DNA from: Poecilobothrus nobilitatus
Taxonomy: Eukaryota; Arthropoda; Insecta; Diptera; Dolichopodidae
Assembly (NCBI GenBank): GCA_947095535.1
Contig: OX352774.1
Span: 496,001-560,000, forward strand
Direction of reading: 5' to 3'
DNA: 64,000 nucleotides
Made by a program: the position numbers and the translations under genes. Below, one piece after another: positions 1 through 11,442 of the stretch. The notes under the pieces are model-generated. The model was given only the letters and a program-made list of their open reading frames with translations, was not told the origin of the DNA and did no database searches. Within the stretch, counting starts at the first letter, position 1, and each line of letters begins with the position of its first letter.

Positions 1-23
1 AGATATAAAAATTAAATTTACAA

Positions 24-709
24 ACAATAGTAAGAATCAACCAAAGTTTATCTTAATTAAAAACAAAGATCCATCAAAACCTTTAAAAACCCTAAAAATG
101 TTTGCCTTAACAAAAGCCATTCAAGGTGTGGTAGAAAACATAGAAAGCATGTCTTTCATTAGAGAAGGTCACTTGCTAGTACTTTGTAAAAACGAATATC
201 AAGCAAGTAAATTTATAAAAACAAAAGTATTGGCCAAATTATGTGAAATTGAAGCAGTCCTTCATCCTACACTAAATTCATGTAGAGGTGTTATATATGT
301 AATTATATATAATATAATTACAGATTTGTCTGAGAATGAAATTGTAGAAGATATGTCAGATCAAGGAGCTGTAGCTTGTAAAAAACCAAATTTACAAACG
401 GTTCAATTGTAAATATACCTTTACACATACTTACTTTCGACTCATATGAACTTCCTAAAAAGGCTAAAATTGGTTATGATATTTTCTGTTGAACATTACA
501 TACCTAAACCAATTCAGTGTAAAAATTGTTTTATGTTAAATCATACAACTAAAAGATGCACAAATGATAAAAAGTGTGAAATTTGTGGATCAAGTTATCA
601 TGAACCTGAAAACTGTGAAAAGGTTTCTTGTAGCAATTGCAAAAACGAACATAGATCTACCAACATAAAATGTCCAGCTTTACCAAAAAGAAGCAATTTC
701 ACAACATAA
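24..709 (+). pseudogene. I-clade LINE ORF1 (gag-like, CCHC zinc knuckles), broken
   Basis: The ORF1 protein coats the LINE RNA. Two overlapping-frame pieces are visible. The first (about 98-412) carries an RRM-like section with the LNSCRGVIY motif found in I/Jockey-type ORF1 proteins. The second (446-709) carries zinc knuckles: two perfect C-x2-C-x4-H-x4-C units (CKNCFMLNHTTKRC and CEICGSSYHEPENC) and a third, looser C-x2-C-x3-H-x6-C unit. A frame change separates the pieces between 412 and 446. From about 710 to 1200 the sequence is Asn/Gln-rich and full of stops, probably a decayed ORF1 tail. Confidence 0.8.
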
Positions 710-1240
710 AACTATAAACAAATGTTCCTATAAAACTGCCATAGAATACGTAAACAAAAATCAATATCAATTTCCTAATTTCGATATTCCTAAAGAAGAA
801 CTTTCTACTATAAATTTAGTAAAAGAAAAACAAAATTTACAAAAAAAAATACTTAGCCAATAATGAAAATAAACAAATTAATCCACAAAACTCAGTTAAT
901 TATAACAACACCCAACAAACAAACACTGAAAAAAATTACTCAGTCAATAATATTTCAAATGAAAAACTTATATTCCCTAACACCACATCTCAGAATAAAC
1001 AAAACAACTCCACTTTAATTCTAAAAAATATTCAATATAAAACAACATCAGAATCAAATATAAATACAACTTAAACTTCCAATTTCCAAATTCCTTTAAA
1101 CGCAGCAAGTAATACAAATCTTCCAAAGATTGAAAACGATTCTTTTCATATGGAATTTAATTAAGATTTAGAATACCAAGTAATTTCTCACAGTACTTAA
1201 TAATTTTTCTTTAATTTCATTTTTTTTTTCTCTCTAAATA

Positions 1241-1850
1241 TGAATTTAATAATTTTACAATGGAATATCAATGGTTTTCAGAACAATTGCAATAATCTTC
1301 AAATTTTAATTAATAAGTATCAACCAGATATCCTAACATTACAAGGATATCCCATATCCCATTAAATATTGCATATAAACACATATCCCATTAAATAAAA
1401 AAATTTACGTACCAAGAATGTACGATGGTACATTCTCAAAACAGATACAAGCTCTAAACATGGAGTTGGTCTACTGATCAAAAAAACCATTCCTTACAAA
1501 ATAATATCCACTACCCAATATACCATAACAGCAGAAATTCGTTCAAATGCAAATTTTAAAATAGTCTCTCTATTTTAAAATATTACCCACCTAGCATCAA
1601 GATTTCATCATATGACCTTGAACAAATCATTCACACTATTCCTGGTCCTCATTTAATCACAGGTGATTTTAACGGTTGGAACCCGCTTTGGGGTTCAGAA
1701 ATTACTAATCAAAGAGGAACAATAATAGAAAATTTCATATTAGCTTCTGATCTCTTAATTCTAAACAACGGTTGGTTCAAGCTATTTGGCGCCAAAATGC
1801 ACCTGGAATATAATCGAAGATCTTCATGGCAGTGATCATTTCCCAATTTC
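1241..1850 (+). pseudogene. I-clade LINE ORF2 endonuclease domain, broken
   Basis: APE-type endonuclease that would nick the target DNA to prime reverse transcription. The domain starts at 1241 with the LQWNINGF motif and follows with PDILTLQ, where an intact copy has a Glu. It then breaks at a short duplication around 1345-1400 (ATATCCCATTAAAT occurs twice). It resumes with HGVGLLIKK near 1450, then PGPHLITGDFNGWNPLWGS (about 1640-1700) and the terminal SDHFPIS motif near 1831-1850. At least three frame changes are needed to read it, so it is inactive. Confidence 0.8.
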
Positions 1851-2361
1851 AATTAAAATACTCAATCAATCAAACCAATTTTCTAATTTTATTCCTAAAT
1901 TTAAATTACATTTGGCTAATTGAAAAAAATATCAAGACAATATTAACACATTGCTCTCTAATATCTCCGTTTGTGGAGTTATTATTTATTAGTTATTCGA
2001 GTTTCTGCTACCAATGCAATACTTCGAACCACGCCTTATAAATCAGCAAAGCACCTACCATGGTGGACTAAAGAGCTGGCTTCTCTATGCACATTAAAAA
2101 AGCGTTTTTTTAATCTTCTACGACGACAACCTACAACCGAGAACCTTATTAACTTAAAAAAAAAATAAAGCTATTTTCAGACGTAAACTTAAAACAAAAC
2201 CAAACCAAACCAAATCAGAATTTTTTGCTAAAATAACCGCCGAAATAAACCCATCCACACCTTTTTCAAACATCTGGAAAAACATACAATCCCTAACTGG
2301 TAATTTCAAAAGTAAAATAATTAGAATAATAAACAATAAAAACATCAAAACTACCAACTCT

Positions 2362-3851
2362 ATGGACATTGCAAATCTCTTTGGTCATGAATGGTCCTCC
2401 GCCTCTAAAGATGACAATTTCTCTAGTGCCTTTGTTAATGAAAAATCCGAATGCTTATCAGTAGAATTATCCGATATTTATGTCGATCCATTGGCGGGGA
2501 GGATAGAAAACAAAATTGATATGTTAGAGTTAGAATCTACACTTAACACATTAAAAGGTGATACGCCAGGTTTTGACCGTATATCATATCCAATGATTAA
2601 AAATATGCCACCTGAGGGGAAAAGTTCCTATATACTTTATACAATAAAATCTTCAGCACAGATTATATCCCTCAAGACTGGAAAGTAGCCACAATAATCC
2701 CCATTCCCAAACCAAACAAACCAATTCTTGAAAAAATTGTTTCTACTCGGATACTTTGGTATTTTGAGAAAAAAAACTAATAAAAGATAATCAAGTGGTC
2801 TTCAAACCCTGTGGTCTTCAAAAGGTACAATGGACTCCCTCTTATATCGATCACCTAGTAACAAACTCTCTATCAACAAAAAACCATATTTCAATTTTAT
2901 CTATAGATTTCAAAAAAGCTTTTGATCGTATCGGTATGCACTTCGTTTGCAATCTACTTAAAATTTGGAGAATGGGCAGTAAAATTATTAAACTTGTAAA
3001 ATCCTATTTAAGCAGCCATTCACAACAACTATTCAAATATATTTTCCTTAAATAATGGCATTCTCCAAGGCTCACCTTTGTCGGTGACTCTATTTCTTAT
3101 TGCATTTAACAAACTAAGCGAAATAATTTCCCAATATAACTCAACAATTAAACATACGCTGTATACCGACGATCTCTATTTAATTTTCAAGATAAATGAT
3201 ATTGATAATATAAAATCTATTTTACTTAATATTTTTAATAAAATTTCTGATTTGTCCAATAACTCAGGTGCGACTATCTCCTTAAGCAAATGCAAACATC
3301 TTCATATTTGCAAAAAGCAAAATTGCAATGATTTAAAATTTTATATAGAAAATCATTTGATACCTAACGTATTAGAACTAAAAATTTTAGGTCTATTATT
3401 CGGTAAAAAGTACAGCTGGAAAAGTCACATTGAAAATTTAAAAAAATCAATATTAATTAGGCTAAACATTGTAAAATTTTTTTCTAACAATAAAAGCTTA
3501 GCATATCAACTCCAAAATCAATATAATACACATTTGCAGAAACTAAATGCGGTCTACCACGCAGCAATTCGTATAGCTACTGGTACTTTCCGTACAACAC
3601 CTGTGGCCAATATGTTAATTGAAATGGGACTTCCATCCTTAAAAAACCGTTGCAGAATACTCACAATGAGAATTATACCTAAATTATTGTATTCTTATAA
3701 CTCTCCCATACAAAATGAATTACAGAATATTCTGAAAAGGAAAAGATGCTCAAAAATTGAATCTGCAATCTCACTTGCTACGGATCTAGCTAAGAAGCAA
3801 CAAGTTTCACTAAAGATTCCCAAAAAATCGGTTTCTATCTATCCTCCATGA
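2362..3851 (+). pseudogene. I-clade LINE reverse transcriptase domain, broken
   Basis: Reverse transcriptase of the same LINE. The N-terminal part (2362-2688) has the LKGDTPGFDRISYPMIK block. Motif A, SIDFKKAFDRI, lies at about 2900-2935 with its catalytic Asp intact. The catalytic loop LYTDDLYLIF lies at about 3161-3190, also intact. The thumb/C-terminal part runs to 3851. Frame changes occur between 2688 and 2795 and between 3055 and 3078, so no continuous ORF2 remains even though the active-site residues survive. Confidence 0.85.
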
Positions 3852-3854
3852 AAC

Positions 3855-4790
3855 TTGTGTAATACTGCAGTTAATCTTACACTTGCCAATTATCCAAAAG
3901 AATTAACCGACAATTCAATCTTCAGACAAGTATTCCTAGAAATTTCGCTTAACCTACATAACAAAAGATGGAAAATTTACTACACTGATGGGTCAAAAAC
4001 AAAAAATGCAACCGGATACGCAGTCATAAATGACAAAAACCAAGTAACAACGCTTGGTAGATTACAACCAGACGCATCTATATTCCACGCTGAAAGTTAT
4101 GGCATTTTGTCAGCCCTACTGGTAACATCAAAACTTAAGGGCAAATTTTGTGTTTGCTCTGACAGTCTTTCAGTACTAAAAGCCATGACAAATCTCAAGA
4201 ATCACACTCCAATAATTAATTCCATCAGAGATATTCTAATCAACAATCGTACAAAACTTCAACTGCTTTAGATTCCTGGCCATGCTAATATTCTTGGCAA
4301 TAACACAGCTGACAAGGAAGCAAAATATTAAACTATAGCCCCAATAATTACAGCAGACTGGTCTCTAAATAAACAAGATATGAAAAGGTTTCTTAAACAA
4401 CAGTTCAGTAATATAAACTATGTAAACTGCAATCAGCACTACAATTCAATAAACCCAAATAAAATCAAGACTAACTTTCCCACGCAGCTAAGCAGAAAAG
4501 AAATTACAAACTTTATTCGCCTTCGACAAGGTCACACAGAACTAACCAAAAATTACCTGTTCTCAAAACCAATGATTAAACCAACTTGTCAACTTTGCAA
4601 AACCCGTATAACAATAGAACACTTTCTTAATACTTGTCGATATTTTGATAATCACAGAAAAAAACTTTTTTCAAATGACTCTACAGAACTTCTACAAAGC
4701 TACAACTACAGAAAATATTATTCTAATAAACAAATTTTTAAAACTAACAAATCTATTTCACATGCTTTAATTATTTTGTATACTAATTAA
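3855..4790 (+). pseudogene. I-clade LINE RNase H and C-terminal Cys/His region
   Basis: RNase H would remove template RNA. Its first catalytic motif reads YYTDGSKT (about 3980), the Glu motif is FHAESYGILSALL, the second Asp lies in CSDSLSVL, and the last motif is PGHANILGNNTADKEA (about 4274-4320). An in-frame TAG at 4269-4271 splits the domain before the last motif. Downstream, 4380-4790 encodes a tail with CQLC and H-x4-C residues (C-x2-C-x8-H-x4-C), the usual end of I-clade ORF2 proteins. Confidence 0.82.
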
Positions 4791-5023
4791 AAATCTTTGT
4801 AAACTTTCCAGCTGCACTTCGTTAAAAATAATTCAATTGTAATATACAGTTATTATGATAAAAAAAAACAATGTAAAAAATAACAAAAAAAATGTAAAAA
4901 AAAACAAAGAAAAAATGTAACAAATTAACAAAGCATAAAATAATATGCATATTTTTTATTTATATTCTAGAAAATTCTTATTTTTAATTTTATTTTGTAA
5001 TTTTTTTGCTTTTGTTAATATTA

Positions 5024-7790
5024 TTTGTATATTATCCTAAAGAAACTATACTATATAGAGTACTCATCTAGAACAAAATTTTTTGACCACTTTTTCAATT
5101 TCAGCATAACCTACATTAATTTTTAGAAGGCCTGGACATTGAGAGAGGAAAGCTAAATAGTAGTCCTTTTTTTCAAAAAAAATACACGTAGTCTTATGGA
5201 AAAAAATAGTAGTCCTCCTAGAAATCTCGAAATAACACAAAAACTACAGATTTTTTTTAATTTCGTCCTAAGGGAGCATTAAAGTTCCATCTATTTTACG
5301 TTTTTTAGTAAAAAGAAATTTTTAAGATTTTTAAATTTTCATTCATAAATATGCATTTTAAAAAATGTCTTCCAACTACTTTTCAACAAAAAAAAGCTTC
5401 TTAAAAACTTTTTAAAAGAGCATTAATTTGGTACATTACTGAGCAAAAAAAATGTTGAAAACTAATTTTTATTGCAATATCGATTTGCTTTAATAAATAT
5501 TGTAAATTTTTTAGAATGCATATAAAATTAAGTGCAAAAAATAAACTATTTAATTATTTTTACAATAAGTTAATTTATGTTAACTTATTTAAAATTTTTA
5601 TTACTATAATAAAATAAATTAATATTATAAGTTATTCGCCTTTTCCTTTGAGGTAGGGGATATGGCGATTATTTTAAAAGTGGTATCGCCTGAAGACTAG
5701 GCCTTAAACTAAAATAATAAAAACAAATATATTAATACATACAAATAATATATAAATAATTTTTTAACTAAATAATATGATATATTTAAAATAAAATTTA
5801 ATAAAAAAATAAAGTAATTAGTTTACAACAAAACAATATTAACAAAAGTAAAAAACAAAAAAAATATCACAAAAATCAATATTTTCCGACCGGATAGTAA
5901 TAATAGATCTTGAGTGTGCAAAAATGAAAAATGACATGACGATTGTATACCAACTATATATAGGTACCTTCATATCAAAAAGGTTAATTTAGTCAATAAT
6001 ACTATTTAATTTTTTGCGTTTTTCAATATCGTTCAGTATTTTGAAATTCTTTTATTTCTGTATTACCTGTCAAATAGGTAACTTAGATCGTTATTAATTA
6101 TTATTATAAATTTAAAATCACATTTAAAGTAATTATTTTCTATTAAAATATATAAAATAATATTATTTTGGACCTTATATAATTTCCAGTATTTTAAATT
6201 TATTTTTTTACTAACATTTAAAACTAAATTAGAGAAATTTAAAATTATATTATCATCGCGTAAGTTTTTATCATTCGTTTCTATTAAATTTACCAAGTAA
6301 TTGGTGAATATACTTGGAAGTGCATCTGGTATTAAACGCGGACTTTTATCATTATTTAATTTAAAACACGTTTCTGAAAAATGCAATTTACATATGGAAC
6401 TATAAGCTGTTGATTGCCAGTGTGATCTTTGTACAAAGCTCTTTTAAGCTTCTCAAAGGCTCTTTATCCGGAAATTTAAAAGTAGCTACAGATATCGTGC
6501 TATTATTATAATTGGATTTATACCCAACAACCGAATGTTTTCCACCCACTTTATTTAAGGAAATTATTAAAAAAAGCAATATTAGGCACTAAATAATTGA
6601 ATTAATTTTTTTAAATAGGTATTCATACAATAAAATCTTTTAAAAATAATAATTCAATTCAAAAATTTAACTCGACAAAAATATGACTACATAAAATAAA
6701 ATATTACTAAAATTTAGAGTTATTTAAAATAAAATATTACCTAATTTTTTTCTAATACTTATCAAATAGTATTGCAATTTAAAATTTCATTCATAAAAAG
6801 ATTATTCTATTTCATGTAAGTACATGAATATTCTATTTACAATAATTTTTTTTTATAGACTGTATAGAAAAAAACGAAAATTGCTTAACCAGAATTTGGT
6901 ACTTCTTTTTTTCTTTTCTTTAAAATATTGCTGAAAAATATGATTTGAAAGTTAATTTTTTTATTGACATAAAGATAAAACTTCAAACTTTATTTTTATA
7001 TAAATTTTATAATTTTTTAATATAATTAAAAATATAAAAACTTAGTTTGAACTAAAATATATTTTCCAAATTTGCAGTACAATCTATTATAAAGCTTTTA
7101 AATTATTAGGTTATGTTCACTAATTTATTATAATTGTGTACTCTCATAATTTTTTGAGAGTATTAAATGGCGACGATATGAAATGCTAGAGAAAAACTAA
7201 AAATTTTATTTTGTTGAAAATATGTTAAAAATTTCGAGTTGAAAGCTGAAATTTTGGTATGTTAAAGAAAAATTTCCAAATTTTATTTTAATATACAATT
7301 TGGCATGTTTGGGTAAATATTTCATATCGAAAACTCGAAAAGAAAATTGTTAAAAATCGGCATTTTTCTTAAACAAAAACAAAAACAGAAAAGACCAAAA
7401 AAATCTTTATGAAATGTTATTTTTGGAAGCTTTTTCTCACAATACATTTACAATTTGCACAAACACATTTAAGTATTTCGATGTCCAGGCCTTCTAAAAA
7501 TTAATGTAGGTTATGGCCTATTTGCACTATTTGCCTATGCATTTCTATTTCTACTTCTTTTCTCTGTTGTATTGTTACTTAACTTTATTACTATAGTATA
7601 CAATACAGTCACACAAAATATCCCAGCTAATGTATAATACTATAAGCAAATTTGGATGTTTCGTGCGATTGTATTTATTATTTAATTATATACTAAAAAT
7701 ATCAACACAATGTTTCAAAATCGTAGAAAAATGCTTAATATTTTTGTTCTACGGGAGTTCTCTATATAGTATAGTTTCTTTATGATATTA
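5024..7790. mobile_element. Inverted-repeat DNA transposon with THAP-domain remnant (P-element-like)
   Basis: Near-perfect inverted ends are visible: TAAAGAAACTATACTATATA starts at about 5038 and its reverse complement ends at about 7776. A second inverted pair lies inside: 5105-5139 and about 7481-7515 match in reverse complement (CATAACCTACATTAATTTTT and onward through AGAAGGCCTGGACAT). The only coding trace is a degenerate THAP domain on the minus strand. THAP domains occur in P-element-type transposases, hence the tentative class. I found no clear target-site duplication. Outside the THAP stretch the 2.7 kb is A+T-rich with no ORF, so the copy is non-autonomous or decayed. Confidence 0.65.
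6063..6590 (-). pseudogene. Degenerate THAP-domain coding remnant
   Basis: THAP domains are C2CH zinc fingers that bind transposon ends. Reading the minus strand from about 6590, I see a VVGYKSNYNN segment followed by FKFPDKEPLRSL. After a frame break comes HFSETCFKLNNDKSPRLIP and DALPSIF. This order (C-x2-4-C replaced here by H/Y, then F-x-FP, then the HF-x2-x-CF and P-DA-P-IF motifs) is the THAP layout. Both N-terminal zinc-binding Cys positions appear mutated and frames shift, so this is a pseudogene. No DDE-like catalytic domain is recognisable downstream. Confidence 0.55.
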
Positions 7791-8120
7791 TTCAAAAAAA
7801 AAGAAAAAAAGGAAAAAATTTTTTTTGTTTTTAACCTTCTGATAACAAAACAAAATACGAGCCAAAGACCATGTAGTTAGTGCTCTTAATTCTTTTAAGC
7901 ATAATATATTTTTTTTATAAAATTTATATTATGTAAATAAAATAAAAAAAAAAAAAATAAAAAAAATTTGTGGCTAATATAAATTTAATTAATTTTGTTT
8001 TTTTGTTTCAGCATAAAAATCGATTAAACCAAGAAAATTTGATACTTCTTTTATATTTTTTGAGGTACTTCAAATTGAGGTACTATTTTTCTAGTTGTTG
8101 TTAATTCTAGTTCTAGTTAA
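7790..8120. other. A+T-rich stretch, no gene seen
   Basis: Homopolymer-rich DNA between the THAP element and the exon-fragment copy. No coding or RNA gene signal was recognised. Confidence 0.5.
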
Positions 8121-8254
8121 TTTGTTTTCAAAACGTTCACGTTCTTTAGAAGCTATTAGTGGTGTTGATACAGCTTTATTTAAAAGATGTCGTGCTATTA
8201 GCGGAAATGGCGGTTGTCAAGATGATAATTATAGAAATAATAATAAGATAAAAA
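8121..8254 (+). repeat. 134-bp copy of an internal segment of the cyclase coding exon
   Basis: Positions 8121-8254 match 11070-11203 of the cyclase terminal exon in the same orientation, with a single mismatch (T at 8136, C at 11085). The matching segment encodes [17 protein letters not shown] and continues to [10 protein letters not shown]. Similarity stops abruptly on both sides, so this is a short duplication, not a second gene. It stays open in a 67-codon frame (8095-8298) but has no flanking exon structure that I can support. It lies 826 bp upstream of the first cyclase exon in the window. Confidence 0.93.
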
Positions 8255-8697
8255 AAACTTGCCATCTCTATTTTGTTTGTATTTATTTTGGCTTTTAAGT
8301 ATAATGTTATTTGTCTAATAATTTCTATTATTTTAAAAATTGTTTCAAATGGAAGATTACCCTTTTGCTCGAAATATTCCGAAATCTTGTTCATCTCTCT
8401 ATGTTTTTCTTATATGTATGTCTGAGAATATGTTCTTGTCGGGTTCTTTTTTAACTTTCGTACTAAGTCTTTCTTACGAAAGACTTTAAGTCTTTAATTT
8501 TTAATTATTATGCATAACATTATTAAATTTATTAAACTTATAATAGAACATTTTATGACATTTTTAAGTTAAATAGTATAATAAAAAAAATAATAATATT
8601 AAAAAGAATTAGTAGTAAAAATAATTTTGAAATACAATTTTATGAGAAAAATAAAATGATTATATATATAAAAATTATATTATACATACATATCTTT
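8255..8697. other. Non-coding stretch with a short perfect hairpin
   Basis: No gene seen. A perfect 9-bp stem with a TTAC loop (AAGTCTTTC at 8465-8473, GAAAGACTT at 8478-8486) is present. Its function is unknown and it may be chance. Confidence 0.4.
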
Positions 8698-8698
8698 A

Positions 8699-8855
8699 AT
8701 GCATTTCCCCGCCACATAAATGTAACAAGGAACTTACACAGCCTTTCCTTTTCAGGCGTGCCTGCACATGTCGTAAGGCGGAATTACTCTTACGACGTGT
8801 GTGGGATTCGAACCCACACTTCTTCAGTGTTCTTACCCACTATTGAGATTGTGAC
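8699..8855 (-). mobile_element. tRNA-derived SINE, copy 1 (diverged)
   Basis: Matches the SINE copies at 19553-19730 and 27593-27770. On the minus strand the tRNA-like head lies at the high-coordinate end, with the B box GGGTTCGAATCCCACAC well preserved at about 8803-8819. The tail end reads ATGCATTTCCCCGCCAC on the plus strand. The A-box half is more degraded than in the other copies and part of the head is missing, so this is the oldest copy of the three. Confidence 0.85.
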
Positions 8856-9080
8856 CACACAAAAATTTCAAGTCAGCATTTTCTTTTATTAAATAATTTT
8901 AAAAAGTTATTTTGGTATTTGTTGTATTTACATAATAAATTTATGAACAGGTCAAGATATACTACCATATATCACGTATTCTGTAGTAGTCAAATAATTA
9001 TTAATTTAAATTAATATAATTTCAAAGAAATACATATTTATTTTATTTTTCTGTCATTATTAAAATAATATGTTTTACAG

Positions 9081-9245
9081 GTCACAATATATTTTAGTGA
9101 TATTGTGGGGTTTACAGCGATGTCTGCTGAAAGCACTCCTTTACAAGTCGTTAATTTCCTGAATGATTTATATACGGTTTTTGATAGAATAATCAAGGGA
9201 TATGATGTTTACAAAGTAGAAACAATTGGAGATGCATATATGGTG
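9081..9245 (+). CDS. Gyc76C: Receptor guanylyl cyclase, catalytic-domain exon (penultimate exon)
   Basis: This exon encodes 55 residues of a class III nucleotide cyclase catalytic domain, which makes cGMP from GTP as a dimer. It follows a TTTTACAG acceptor (AG at 9079-9080) and ends at a GTAAGT donor (9246). In the exon, FSDIVGFT supplies the first metal-binding Asp (residue 7). VETIGDAYM supplies the guanine-contacting Glu (residue 48) and the second metal-binding Asp (residue 51). All are intact. No receptor, kinase-homology or dimerisation exons are recognised upstream in the window, so they should lie before position 1, making the upstream intron at least about 9 kb. The symbol is by similarity to the Drosophila receptor cyclase; a close paralogue cannot be excluded. 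Confidence 0.9.
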
Positions 9246-9315
9246 GTAAGTATTTAGGTATGGTTACATGTAAAACAAAAAGAATGTATTTATATAATTA
9301 TCTATAAAAATTCAG
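9246..9315 (+). other. 70-bp intron of the cyclase gene
   Basis: GTAAGT donor and TTCAG acceptor. Joining its two sides gives uninterrupted [16 protein letters not shown], the conserved cyclase sequence, in phase 0. Confidence 0.92.
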
Positions 9316-11442
9316 GTATCTGGTCTTCCAATCAAAAATGGGGATCGACATGTTGGTGAAGTTGCTTCTATGGCTTTAGATTTATTAAACGCCGTTCGGC
9401 TACATAAAATTGCTCATCGTCCTAATGAAGTTTTAAAATTGAGAATTGGGATGCATACTGGCCCTGTTGTAGCTGGTGTAGTTGGCCTTACAATGCCAAG
9501 GTATTGTCTTTTTGGTGATACAGTAAATACAGCATCAAGAATGGAATCAAATGGAGAAGCATTACGAATTCATATTTCGACAAAATGTAAAGATGCTTTA
9601 GATAAATTAGGTGGATATATTACAGATGCCAGAGGTCTAGTATCTATGAAAGGAAAAGGAGAAGTACTAACACATTGGTTGGTCGGCGCAAATGAAAACG
9701 CTATTCAACGAAAACCAGTTAATGTTGCAGAATTACCTCCACCCTTGTTTTGTAGACCACGAAAAAGTCCAAAATTAAATTGCGAGAGTCGCCAAGCTAG
9801 TTTAATGGGTGTCCATTATTTTAATGGTGGAAGTGGTCCAGGCGGTTGTGGTTTGAATAGTAGAAGGCAATCTAGTATCCCACGTCCAGATGGTGAAAGT
9901 ACCTATAGTTTGCAAGGATCCATGTATGCTTTCAGAGATTCACCTCGACCGGTTCATAAAAAATTAGAAAAATTGCCATTGTACATAAATGGAATTGAAG
10001 ATAATAATACAAAAACTAAACTGGCATATGATATAGATGAAATAGAAGGAGAACGTGAAAGTTTAATTAATTATAATAATAATAATATTGATAACAATGG
10101 TTTAAGAATTAATAATGGAAACAACAGACTTGCAGAAAATGAATTAATAGATGTTAATAGTTATACAGGCAATTGTAATAGTAGTGGTGAACAAAATAGT
10201 GAAGATGAAAACAATTTTGTGGAAAAAAACGAGAAAATAGAAAATGTTGGTGATAGCAAAAGAAAAAAAGAAATAATTAGTGTTTTTCAGGATACTAAAA
10301 ATAAACAAAATCATTTTCATAATATATTTAATCTATCTCGAAGTACGATGTTGAATCATTCCGAAGATAATGATGATGTTAACTGTGATAGTATGACCAG
10401 GTCCCCTTTATTAAGAAATTGTGATGGTGGTGGTGGTGAAATTTGTAGTCTTAAACCATTAGCTAAAGTTAAACCACATCGCATAATCAAATCAAATTGT
10501 GATTCTTGTTCAATATTAAAGATAAGTAATAACTACTCTGCATTGGAAACGTATTCAAAAGCACCCTCATCTGCAAATTACTGTCATCAAAATCAATATA
10601 AATATGATTTAAATGATCCTTATCCTAATCATCAAAATCAATTAAAATATAGTAATAGTGTAGGTAATTTACGTGAATCATTTTCGGGTAAACAATGCAA
10701 TAATATTCCAAAAGGATTTAGTAATTTGTTAGGATCAAATAAAAATAAAGTAATGTTGCGTGAGCCGAAGTTATCAAAACTGAGTTCTAGGTCCTTAGAC
10801 ACTGGAGTATCATTTATTTGCAACAATCCTAATGGTAACTCTATATGTACGAAAAACGATGATTTATTAATAACTGCCGATGGTAGTAATTGTAGTGTTA
10901 AAACTTCTTTATTTACAAAGTCGTTGAAAAATCCAAAATTCGTAACATATAAACATATAAATAATAAAAATAATAATTGTAATGGTTCCATTAATATATG
11001 TCAAGGTTCAAAAAACCCAGTCTTGTTACGACAAAGTTCATTAACTGAAGCTGGGGAAGATGATTTAAGTTTGTTTTCAAAACGCTCACGTTCTTTAGAA
11101 GCTATTAGTGGTGTTGATACAGCTTTATTTAAAAGATGTCGTGCTATTAGCGGAAATGGCGGTTGTCAAGATGATAATTATAGAAATAATAATAAGATAA
11201 AAAGAAATATAACTAGAAAATCAAATAATAACGCTATTGGAGGCTGTGAAAGTAGCAGTGGAGGAGACAGCAGTGGCGGAACAATAAAATCCTGGATATT
11301 CAATATATTTCAAGGAAATTCTATTAAATCTAGTGAAACTCCAATAAGAAAAATTGGTATACTGCAAAGCAGCGTTGGAAAACCTTTACCTAGCTTTGAA
11401 GAACTACCATCTAGTCCACCTGAAAGGGAAAGTATAGTTTAA
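9316..11442 (+). CDS. Gyc76C: Receptor guanylyl cyclase, terminal exon with long C-terminal tail
   Basis: The exon encodes 708 residues and ends with TAA at 11440. The first ~135 residues finish the catalytic domain: [36 protein letters not shown], then [18 protein letters not shown]. The Cys fits GTP specificity, and the Asn and Arg of NTASRMES are the transition-state residues of class III cyclases. After HWLVG comes a cytoplasmic tail of about 570 residues, rich in Asn, Ser and Lys, with poly-Asn and Gly/Ser runs. It ends SPPERESIV; the last residues fit a class I PDZ ligand (S-x-V at the C terminus), a feature reported for Drosophila Gyc76C. Residues around 586-629 ([16 protein letters not shown] region) are the source of the copy at 8121-8254. 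The gene appears intact through the stop codon. Confidence 0.92.
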   Translation, partial: VSGLPIKNGDRHVGEVASMALDLLNAVRLHKIAHRPNEVLKLRIGMHTGPVVAGVVGLTMPRYCLFGDTVNTASRMESNGEALRIHISTKCKDALDKLGGYITDARGLVSMKGKGEVLTHWLVGANENAIQRKPVNVAELPPPLFCRPRKSPKLNCESRQASLMGVHYFNGGSGPGGCGLNSRRQSSIPRPDGESTYSLQGSMYAFRDSPRPVHKKLEKLPLYINGIEDNNTKTKLAYDIDEIEGERESLINYNNNNIDNNGLRINNGNNRLAENELIDVNSYTGNCNSSGEQNSEDENNFVEKNEKIENVGDSKRKKEIISVFQDTKNKQNHFHNIFNLSRSTMLNHSEDNDDVNCDSMTRSPLLRNCDGGGGEICSLKPLAKVKPHRIIKSNCDSCSILKISNNYSALETYSKAPSSANYCHQNQYKYDLNDPYPNHQNQLKYSNSVGNLRESFSGKQCNNIPKGFSNLLGSNKNKVMLREPKLSKLSSRSLDTGVSFICNNPNGNSICTKNDDLLITADGSNCSVKTSLFTKSLKNPKFVTYKHINNKNNNCNGSINICQGSKNPVLLRQSSLTEAGEDDLSLFSKRSRSLEAISGVDTALFKRCRAISGNGGCQDDNYRNNNKIKRNITRKSNNNAIGGCESSSGGDSSGGTIKSWIFNIFQGNSIKSSETPIRKIGILQSSVGKPLPSFEELPSSPPERESIV

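Larger units (their letters stand above)
1..4930 (+). mobile_element. I-clade LINE (decayed, 5' end outside window)
   Basis: Sequence order is ORF1 with CCHC knuckles, then APE-type endonuclease, reverse transcriptase, RNase H and a C-terminal Cys/His motif. That order, with an RNase H after the RT, is typical of the I clade. The pieces lie in different frames with many stops, so the copy is inactive. The 3' end is an A-rich tail with repeated AATGTAA-like units at about 4860-4930. The window opens inside ORF1, so the 5' end is not seen. The element lies upstream of the cyclase exons and in the same direction, probably within an intron. The clade call rests on domain order and motifs seen by eye. 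Confidence 0.85.

Noticed and set aside
8060..8092. Resemblance of CTTCAAATTGAGGTACTATTTTT to the mariner inverted end
   Set aside because: About 15 matching bases with gaps in A+T-rich DNA and no partner end nearby; likely chance.
8095..8298. 67-codon frame upstream of the cyclase as a separate small gene
   Set aside because: Its only recognisable part is the 134-bp copy of the cyclase exon; flanks are random-like.
10638..10991. 117-codon minus-strand frame within the cyclase terminal exon
   Set aside because: Shadow of the real plus-strand coding exon; no domain or independent signals.
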